From positions 1 to 5,779 of the forward strand of contig JALWEL010000012.1 of the NCBI GenBank assembly GCA_027014065.1: DNA of 5,779 nucleotides, in the 5' to 3' direction. Under the pieces are notes generated by a model. That model was not told the origin of the DNA. It made no database searches and worked only from the letters and a program-made list of their open reading frames with translations. Positions 1 through 4,648 of this stretch are shown here, piece after piece (the first letter of the stretch is position 1; the number at the start of each line of letters is the position of its first letter). The translations under genes and the position numbers were made by a program. Source of the DNA: DHVE2 group archaeon (GTDB taxonomy: Archaea; Thermoplasmatota; Thermoplasmata; Thermoplasmatales; Aciduliprofundaceae).

Positions 1-67
1 GCAGAATTGCGCTCCAATCGCCCTGCGGGATGCCCACAAACATATGCTGTTTAGAGGATATTCTCAT
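1..67 (-). CDS. Partial hypothetical protein, 5' end only (runs off left edge)
   Basis: An open frame begins with ATG at 67-65 and stays open to the edge of the window. It encodes MRISSKQHMFVGIPQGDW and four more residues. A purine-rich Shine-Dalgarno-like stretch (AGAGGGGAGGG, 80-70) lies just upstream. A second in-frame ATG at 88-86, one base after the toxin stop codon, has no such site. The start is 22 nt after the RelE-like gene in the same direction, so it could be the next gene of the same operon. The first 50 bases are about 56% GC, richer than the toxin gene, like the 5' end of the large gene at 3478. Too little is visible to assign a family. It has no obvious signal peptide. Confidence 0.45.
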   Translation of the reverse strand, partial: MRISSKQHMFVGIPQGDWSAIL

Positions 68-89
68 CTCCCTCCCCTCTAAGGTCATT

Positions 90-350
90 TCAGTATTTCT
101 TTTTAAGTAATTCGTATATGTTCTTTCTCAAACCGAAGGTAACAAAATAAATTCTATCTTTCTCTATGCGGTATATGACGCGCATATTTTCAATCCTATA
201 ACTTCGTAGCCCTTTTAAGGCGTACTGTAACGGTTTTCCGCATTCTGGGTTATTTATGATATCATCTATCGCCCTGTCTATAAGCCTTCTCCGATCCTTT
301 TTAAGTTTTTTGTAATTCTTTATGAACTCCCTGGAAAAATAGGCGTTCAT
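90..350 (-). CDS. RelE/ParE-family toxin of a type II toxin-antitoxin pair
   Basis: This 86-residue protein has the typical size and layout of the RelE/ParE superfamily: an N-terminal helical hairpin rich in Lys/Arg (about residues 6-33), an NPxxGKPL turn (34-41), then strands carrying LKGLRSYRI (45-53), RVIYRIE (57-63) and GLRKNIYE (73-80). Family members cleave ribosome-bound mRNA (RelE) or poison gyrase (ParE). The conserved basic residues R52, R57, R61 and R75 and the late Tyr79 fit a RelE-like ribonuclease better, but the sequence alone does not settle it. The ATG overlaps the antitoxin stop codon (ATGA), the usual coupling in such pairs, and a GGTGA site lies 5 nt upstream. The protein looks intact and active. 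Confidence 0.9.
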   Translation of the reverse strand: MNAYFSREFIKNYKKLKKDRRRLIDRAIDDIINNPECGKPLQYALKGLRSYRIENMRVIYRIEKDRIYFVTFGLRKNIYELLKKKY

Positions 351-559
351 TCTTTCACCGCATCGCGAAATTCTTCAAGTGTGTAAACTTCACCCCTTTC
401 TATATCTTCTTCCCCTCTCTTTATCGACTCCATCATCTCTCTGTCTAAGATAATCTCAAGCTCCTCAATTATTGAATCCATCTCATCTCTTATATTCTCC
501 AACCTCTCCATAAGTGTTATGAGCTCCTCCTGATTTATTCCCACGATCTTTGCTTCCAT
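347..559 (-). CDS. Antitoxin partner of the RelE-like toxin
   Basis: This small acidic protein is encoded directly before the RelE-like gene and overlaps it by 4 nt. I choose ATG at 559-557 (70 residues, starting MEAKIVGINQ), because a near-perfect Shine-Dalgarno (AAGGAGGTGA, 580-571) lies upstream and the residues added by the ATG at 592 look like that same site translated. Residues 10-40 form a long heptad-like helix (LITLMERLENIRDEMDSI), probably for dimerisation. The C-terminal half (about 41-70: SIKRGEEDIERGEVYTLEEF) is the charged segment that in RelB-like antitoxins wraps around the toxin. I see no clear AbrB or ribbon-helix-helix DNA-binding domain. The family is inferred from context and the C-terminal pattern. 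Confidence 0.8.
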   Translation of the reverse strand: MEAKIVGINQEELITLMERLENIRDEMDSIIEELEIILDREMMESIKRGEEDIERGEVYTLEEFRDAVKE

Positions 560-570
560 ACTTATTTCTA

Positions 571-580
571 TCACCTCCTT
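571..580 (-). promoter_or_regulatory. Strong Shine-Dalgarno site upstream of the antitoxin
   Basis: AAGGAGGTGA on the minus strand is nearly fully complementary to the expected 3' end of archaeal 16S rRNA. It ends 11 nt before ATG 559, slightly long but usable. It supports ATG 559 as the start and argues against ATG 592, whose reading frame translates through this site. Confidence 0.6.
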
Positions 581-581
581 A

Positions 582-589
582 TATTTAAA
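582..589 (-). promoter_or_regulatory. Possible archaeal TATA box for the RelE-type pair
   Basis: TTTAAATA on the minus strand matches the archaeal box-A consensus and lies in the 48-nt gap between the 58-residue gene and the antitoxin ATG at 559. With the usual distance of about 25 nt, transcription would begin around 560, at the start codon, giving a leaderless transcript. The pair could then be expressed both from its own promoter and by read-through from the upstream genes, where the Shine-Dalgarno would be used. This rests on motif and position only. Confidence 0.35.
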
Positions 590-607
590 CATTCCTCCTG
601 ACTTTTC

Positions 608-784
608 TCAGATTAGCAAGGCGATCACACCGAATATTATAGCAAGCGCACCCAGCGATTCCGCCAGGATGACCCATTTCTTTATCTTATCCTTATCCCT
701 TGAGGCTAGATATGCTACCGTGGAGCCGATTATTCCGAATAGTCCCATCAATATCCCGCTGATTGCAAGCATATCACTTCCCAT
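608..784 (-). CDS. Small two-helix membrane protein (58 aa), function unknown
   Basis: I translated this short frame by hand from ATG 784-782 to TGA 610-608: it starts MGSDMLAISGILMGLFGIIG and ends IIFGVIALLI. It has two hydrophobic helices (about 5-27 and 37-58) joined by a strongly charged loop, ASRDKDKIKKW (27-37). The positive loop suggests a hairpin with both ends outside. A good Shine-Dalgarno (GGAGGG, 797-792) sits 7 nt before the ATG, and the start is only 14 nt after the stop of the preceding membrane-protein gene, so it is very likely co-transcribed. No counterpart follows the copy A small gene at 4109. I do not recognise a family; the size is like that of small regulatory or accessory subunits of membrane complexes, but that is a guess. 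Confidence 0.7.
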   Translation of the reverse strand: MGSDMLAISGILMGLFGIIGSTVAYLASRDKDKIKKWVILAESLGALAIIFGVIALLI

Positions 785-798
785 TTTTTAACCCTCCA

Positions 799-1593
799 TC
801 AGCATTTCTCCTCAATCAACTCAGATTCGTCAATCTTCACAAGCTCATCCTCGCTCGGATTGTCCAGTTCCTCAAGGGAATAGGGTGAATGCAAATCATC
901 CAGAATCTTCTCCAGCGGTGTTTTGAGCCAGTACTCTTTCCCCCTTTCCTGCCTCTTCCACCACTCTTCCAGAAATTCAATCCATATTTTTTCGTCTCCC
1001 CTGCGAATGGATTTCTTCAGCGCATCGTCCTTCCTCCATTCATCCGAATCGTAAGTCCATTGAATCGTCGCTTTGAAATCTTCCGGATGCTCCCGCACCC
1101 ACCTGAGATAATTCACAAGGATGCGGTAGCCGGCTTTGGTGTCTAATACGCCTGCGATATGGTATTTTTTATAACACACATAGGCGATATGTCCTCTATC
1201 GCTTCCACGCCATCTTATCTCAGACTCTGTTCCTTCTAGGTAAGGATGTTGCAACTTTCTAAAATCTTTACAATGTACTTTTTTCAATCGCATTTTGGGT
1301 GTCGTAAACCAGAAAACTCCATTTTTAAATTCATATAGCCAGACAAGTCTATGCTTTTTCAGATGTTCCACATTAGCTACAAATAATATTGGAGCAATAA
1401 CCAGTAAGAATATTACAGGGATTAAAGCTATGATGGAAATTATCGCTGCCTGCGGTGTGTCAAAGTGAGGGCGTTTTGGTCCAACAAAACATATAAGAAA
1501 AAATAATAAAGATCCTATACCAATTGATATTATTGCATTCAAACGCTGCAATTTTATCACACGATGATAATTATTTTTTATAAATTGCCTCAC
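799..1593 (-). CDS. Two-helix membrane protein with soluble C-terminal domain (copy B small partner)
   Basis: With the GTG start at 1593-1591 the protein has 264 residues. Two membrane helices (about 19-38 and 49-73) are followed by a cytoplasm-like domain. Its strand pattern, around WLYEFKNGVFWF, KKVHCKDFRKL and HIAYVCYKKYHIAGV, with a final helix YRILVNYLRWVREH, resembles bacterial PH-like domains anchored by a helix pair. The fold is an inference from pattern. The last 90 or so residues form an extra acidic, Trp-rich tail (EFLEEWWKRQ; SLEELDNPSEDELVKIDESE) that the paralogue at 4109-4645 lacks. The two share helix-pair topology, the Trp/Tyr-rich strand after 'HK/HR', and the Glu-rich strand before the final helix. 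The gene starts 13 nt after the large membrane-protein gene, so the pair is probably co-translated and works together. The family is not one I can name. Confidence 0.8.
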   Translation of the reverse strand: MRQFIKNNYHRVIKLQRLNAIISIGIGSLLFFLICFVGPKRPHFDTPQAAIISIIALIPVIFLLVIAPILFVANVEHLKKHRLVWLYEFKNGVFWFTTPKMRLKKVHCKDFRKLQHPYLEGTESEIRWRGSDRGHIAYVCYKKYHIAGVLDTKAGYRILVNYLRWVREHPEDFKATIQWTYDSDEWRKDDALKKSIRRGDEKIWIEFLEEWWKRQERGKEYWLKTPLEKILDDLHSPYSLEELDNPSEDELVKIDESELIEEKC

Positions 1594-1597
1594 CTTT

Positions 1598-1605
1598 ATC
1601 ACCTC
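1598..1605 (-). promoter_or_regulatory. Shine-Dalgarno that decides the start of the copy B small gene
   Basis: GAGGTGAT on the minus strand is a full match to the archaeal anti-Shine-Dalgarno. An upstream GTG (1602-1600) lies inside this motif and so cannot be its start. The GTG at 1593-1591 is in the same frame 5-7 nt downstream and is the better choice, removing three residues from the longest frame. Confidence 0.6.
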
Positions 1606-1606
1606 T

Positions 1607-3478
1607 TCATACGAAGCTTAGGGATTGGATTCCCATCCAAACTGCTCCGGCACTAAATAGGATGCCAAAGGCAAGCGATATAGTTGTACCAAGCCCTCCA
1701 GTCCACTTCATTAGTGCGCCTATTACAGATATTATTAAGCTCATTATTCCTCCAATTATTGCCATTAATCCTAAAATATCCGCAGCTACTGTATTATGGG
1801 ACATGCTTGCCACTGTGGCAGCAATTCCAAAAACCCACCATGACAGGGCACCAAGTGCTGCACCGGCAATGGCCCAAGAGTCTGAAAATGAATTTGGAAG
1901 TAGATATTCTAATACAACCAAACTAAACCAGCTTCCAATTCCTAACAGCGTTGATACCATCGCAAACAGAGTATCCATATAGTTGTAAGTCTCTCCTCTA
2001 ACCGTGTAGAATTTTAATTTTCCACCACCAATCCAACTTCTAACAAAACCGATCACATAGTCCCAGCTCAGGGTGAGCGAAAATCCCTCCGGCTTCTTCT
2101 CCCCGTATGTTCCTCCGTTGAGAATCTCACTGACAACGACCATCATCACTATCGGGATAATTATGTGTGTCACTAGTGTGCCGATACCAAATGTTAAACC
2201 ATCAATTACATAAGTGAGCACGTCCAATCCGACTACCATTGCCAGCATGGTATAGAATATCCAGTTTAAGCTGTCAAAGAATGATTTTATTGCGTTGTAT
2301 GTGGTGGAGCTTATCCTCCCCGTGCTGTTGGTCTCATTGTATGCCTGTGTTATAAGAATTATGAGCGGCGAATAGTATCCATTTAAACTGCTCGCTATCG
2401 TGTCAATGGTTTCATTTATTATATTCATTATCATATCTTTTACCCACCCTAAGAATATGTTAAACGCCTTCTGCACCGCTTTCCACGCCTCGCCAAGCAC
2501 CCGCAGGAACGGCGAGATCCAGTCAAGGAACATCTTTATCAATGTGCCAGCAGGCCCGTACACCACCTGGCTCATGCCCGCGTTGTTCCCACGCATATCC
2601 TCCACGATGAGCGTGATGTTAGCGCCTAAATTCGCGCCCCATGGCGATGCCCAGAACGTGTACTCTATTGTGTACGCTTTTCTATTTATATTTTTCCACG
2701 TGTGGCTCTGCCAGAAATCCGAATCTATGAGCTCTATTTTCTTTATCGCTCCCGCATCCCTCACGATGGCGTAGACCTGCATCTTTGCGGTCAGAAGGTA
2801 ATAGGTGAAATTCACGTTGAATTTAACTATCACCGGCGGCATATTTTCCACTACGAACGGATTAAACTGCGATGTCAGATATTTAGTGGCGTTCTCGCCG
2901 CAGGAGGCGTTGTGCTGGGGTTGGGAATTGTAGTGTTTTATGTAATATTCTGGATTGCTCTCTATATTGCTGTAAATCTTATCATAGTTTTTATGGAGTT
3001 TCAATGAGAAATAATATGCGATAGTCCAGCTATATTCGTGCCAGAGTGCTAAACGATACCCATACATCCAGTCCTCATTATGGGTGAAGTTGTAGAAGGC
3101 GAGGAAATAGGAGGAGTTGGAGAGCATGGCCTCAACCACGTCGGGGATGCCGTCGGAATCTACGTCTGACCAGTGTAAACCGTCCGAGGAGTTGTAGCCG
3201 TACGGGATGAGCGGGTCGAGCTCGCTCGGCGTTATGTGCCGCATCTCGCTTATGGGCGTGCTGTCGCTCTTCCAGCCGGTGATTATCTTTACCTCATACC
3301 CGTTGATTTCCTTCCCGTCCGTGATGTTGTCCCCGTCCACATCTGGATTCTTCGCATAGCTTATGGCTACGTCCATCGGCAACCCGCGCGTGGCGTTCCA
3401 GTAGCGCAGCTCCGCGCCCGTAGGGATGACATCGCCATCGTCAATCCGGCAGCAAAATAGATAATGTTCACTTCTCAT
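1607..3478 (-). CDS. Large membrane protein with Ca-binding repeats and six TM helices, probably 5'-truncated (copy B)
   Basis: This 623-residue protein has several parts. Three DxDxDG calcium-binding motifs of thrombospondin-3/protective-antigen type lie at 13-24 (DDGDVIPTGAEL, incomplete), 46-57 (DVDGDNITDGKE, followed by INGY) and 105-116 (DVDSDGIPDVVE). A Tyr/Asn-rich region follows (117-210). An Ig-like domain spans about 212-305 (PPVIVKF, VRDAGAIKKIEL, ITLIVEDMRGNN), then an amphipathic helical segment (308-365) and six likely membrane helices (404-428, 430-452, 500-525, 533-558, 563-590, 596-620). Nine Asn-X-Ser/Thr sequons in the first 305 residues point to an outside location. There is, however, no signal peptide: ATG 3478 lies inside the PIN gene (11-nt overlap), the upstream frame is closed by TAA at 3487-3485, and the ribosome site is weak (AAGG). 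Residues 1-10 look like flank rather than domain. I think the original 5' end was lost; a coupled, shortened product is the alternative. The pore-like C-terminus is paralogous to 4649-5779. Confidence 0.8.
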   Translation of the reverse strand: MRSEHYLFCCRIDDGDVIPTGAELRYWNATRGLPMDVAISYAKNPDVDGDNITDGKEINGYEVKIITGWKSDSTPISEMRHITPSELDPLIPYGYNSSDGLHWSDVDSDGIPDVVEAMLSNSSYFLAFYNFTHNEDWMYGYRLALWHEYSWTIAYYFSLKLHKNYDKIYSNIESNPEYYIKHYNSQPQHNASCGENATKYLTSQFNPFVVENMPPVIVKFNVNFTYYLLTAKMQVYAIVRDAGAIKKIELIDSDFWQSHTWKNINRKAYTIEYTFWASPWGANLGANITLIVEDMRGNNAGMSQVVYGPAGTLIKMFLDWISPFLRVLGEAWKAVQKAFNIFLGWVKDMIMNIINETIDTIASSLNGYYSPLIILITQAYNETNSTGRISSTTYNAIKSFFDSLNWIFYTMLAMVVGLDVLTYVIDGLTFGIGTLVTHIIIPIVMMVVVSEILNGGTYGEKKPEGFSLTLSWDYVIGFVRSWIGGGKLKFYTVRGETYNYMDTLFAMVSTLLGIGSWFSLVVLEYLLPNSFSDSWAIAGAALGALSWWVFGIAATVASMSHNTVAADILGLMAIIGGIMSLIISVIGALMKWTGGLGTTISLAFGILFSAGAVWMGIQSLSFV

Positions 3479-3890
3479 AGGCCCTTAATAAATCTTCAGG
3501 TTTGTATGCTTTTATCTCCTCTACTCCAAAAAAGTGCCGATCATAGGTGCAAACCTCTTTGATATTTCTGTTCAGCATAAACGCTATGTGAATGGCATCT
3601 CTGGAAGTCACATTATATTTTTCCAGTATTTCCATAGCCTTTATAGCATCGCTCAGTTCTATTGAATAAATTCTCGGCACAATCGTGATTACTTTCTTTG
3701 CCAGCTCTATTCCCTTCTCCTTCATCTTTATCATTGTGTACCTGTGATAAATCTCTTGGAGCACTTCAACATTGATAACCGCATCTACTTCCCCCACGGC
3801 TATCAACTTAAGGATATTTACAGAAGGCTCTTTATTCGGATGCTCCTTTCCTGCAGCGTACATAAATATACTCGTGTCTATGAATATCAC
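3468..3890 (-). CDS. PIN-domain toxin (VapC-like ribonuclease)
   Basis: This 140-residue protein has the normal length of a VapC toxin and the acidic residues of the PIN nuclease site: D5 in MIFIDTSIFMY, E42 and/or E46 in NVEVLQEIYHRY, D98 in VTSRDAIHIA and D117 in CTYDRHFF. Such enzymes use Mg/Mn to cut RNA, often tRNA or rRNA. The start is GTG (3890-3888), overlapping the antitoxin stop in a GTGA arrangement, with GGTGGA just upstream. All catalytic residues appear present, so it should be active. It lies between two copies of a membrane-protein module, and its last codons overlap the start of the next large gene, which suggests the pair was inserted there or now drives translation of what follows. 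Confidence 0.9.
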   Translation of the reverse strand: MIFIDTSIFMYAAGKEHPNKEPSVNILKLIAVGEVDAVINVEVLQEIYHRYTMIKMKEKGIELAKKVITIVPRIYSIELSDAIKAMEILEKYNVTSRDAIHIAFMLNRNIKEVCTYDRHFFGVEEIKAYKPEDLLRAYEK

Positions 3891-4084
3891 TCCACCGCAC
3901 CCCTAATTATTTCCTCTTCCATTTTATCCCAGTCATCAATGGGCAAATCCATGTTTTCTATTTCCTCAATTATCTTTAACTTCTTCTCCCATGCTTTGAG
4001 AATATCTTCCGTCAATTTCTCCCCCAGCATCTCATTTAGATATTCGCCAATCATCAGATTGTTCGTATTCTTTACCTTTTCCAT
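3887..4084 (-). CDS. Putative antitoxin of the PIN-domain toxin
   Basis: This 65-residue, highly charged, mainly helical protein is encoded just before the PIN toxin with a 4-nt overlap. It starts at ATG 4084 behind a strong purine-rich Shine-Dalgarno (GGAGGAGAT). The middle (about 20-44, EDILKAWEKKLKIIEEIE) is a probable helix. The C-terminal part (46-65, with LPIDDWDKMEEEIIRG) has the acidic and Trp pattern of a toxin-binding tail. There is no recognisable AbrB, ribbon-helix-helix or Phd DNA-binding domain at the N-terminus, so it is not a classical VapB by sequence. The assignment rests on size, overlap and partner. It begins 24 nt after the stop of the copy A small gene. Confidence 0.75.
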   Translation of the reverse strand: MEKVKNTNNLMIGEYLNEMLGEKLTEDILKAWEKKLKIIEEIENMDLPIDDWDKMEEEIIRGAVE

Positions 4085-4108
4085 ACTAATACATCTCCTC
4101 CCTCTATT

Positions 4109-4645
4109 TTAAGGTTTTCGCATCATTTTCCATCTCTCCCAGTCTTCCTTTAACTTCAATCCAACATTCATATTAAGCAATATACTTTCTTTTGTTTTTA
4201 TGGGAATTAATGGCATTTTACATTTTAACATAAGGGCAACTTCTGTTGCACCTTCACATTCAGTTGTAAGGGGGTACCCGTTTCTTGAAAATAATATGTC
4301 CTCAATATCTTCAAACGAATAAACTAATACTTTGCGCGTGTATTTATTCCATAGATAAACATTTCCATCTTCCCATTTTACTTTATGTGCCTGATGCTTA
4401 TCGCCATAGTATGTTACTATTGCCCCCCAATACCCAAGAAAAAGAGCCCAAAATGACAATACTGTGCCAAATATCTTTACACCCAGACCAGCATGCGGAT
4501 TCATCCAACCCATAACCGTAAGGTATCCTAAAATAATTGTCGCTATAATACACGCAGATAAAAAAAGATAAAACATATATATTGGATTTCTCGCAAGATA
4601 AAATTTTTGGAGCTTAGAAGGAAGTGTATTATCAATCCACTCCAT
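4109..4645 (-). CDS. Two-helix membrane protein with soluble C-terminal domain (copy A small partner)
   Basis: This 178-residue protein has two membrane helices (about 22-45 and 55-79) and then a soluble domain of alternating strands (KVKWEDGNVYLWN, KVLVYSFEDIEDILFS, EVALMLKCKMPLIPIK) and a C-terminal helix (LKEDWERWKMMRK). The layout matches the protein at 799-1593: the same helix pair, an aromatic strand after an H-K/R motif, a 'SFEDIEDI' versus 'CKDFRKL' element, and a closing amphipathic helix. It lacks that protein's acidic tail. It starts at ATG 4645, 3 nt after the large gene's TGA, with GGGGGTG/TGAGG just upstream inside that gene's end, so translation is likely coupled. A PH-like fold is possible but not demonstrated; no known family is recognised. 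Confidence 0.8.
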   Translation of the reverse strand: MEWIDNTLPSKLQKFYLARNPIYMFYLFLSACIIATIILGYLTVMGWMNPHAGLGVKIFGTVLSFWALFLGYWGAIVTYYGDKHQAHKVKWEDGNVYLWNKYTRKVLVYSFEDIEDILFSRNGYPLTTECEGATEVALMLKCKMPLIPIKTKESILLNMNVGLKLKEDWERWKMMRKP

Positions 4646-4648
4646 TCC

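Larger units (their letters stand above)
799..3478 (-). repeat. Tandem paralogous gene module, copy B
   Basis: This is a large Ca-binding/six-helix protein gene followed by a two-helix small partner gene, in the same order as copy A. The two copies are clearly diverged: similarity is visible in protein but not as long DNA identity. Equivalent points of the large genes are spaced by about 3.0 kb (stop codons 1607 and 4649). It is an old gene duplication, not a recent repeat. Confidence 0.7.

Noticed and set aside
560..592. Longer antitoxin starting at ATG 592
   Set aside because: The additional 11 residues are the translated TATA/Shine-Dalgarno region, and AGGAGG stands only 1 nt from that ATG.
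1600..1602. GTG at 1602 as start of the copy B small gene
   Set aside because: It lies inside the GAGGTGAT ribosome site; the in-frame GTG at 1593 is correctly spaced from that site.
2400..2774. Plus-strand open frames over the large genes (also 889-1146, 1662-1982, 3236-3460, 3744-4112, 5385-5668)
   Set aside because: They are antisense to well-supported genes, have no ribosome sites or family patterns, and their composition follows that of the opposite strand.
4103..4110. TTAAAATA as a possible TATA box for the PIN pair
   Set aside because: It overlaps the stop codon of the preceding gene and is a weak match. The spacing (about 24 nt to ATG 4084) is suggestive but not enough to list.
4557..4572. 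A-rich tract (T-rich on the minus strand) as a terminator
   Set aside because: It lies inside the first membrane helix of the copy A small protein, where Phe/Leu codons explain it. No archaeal terminator is expected there.
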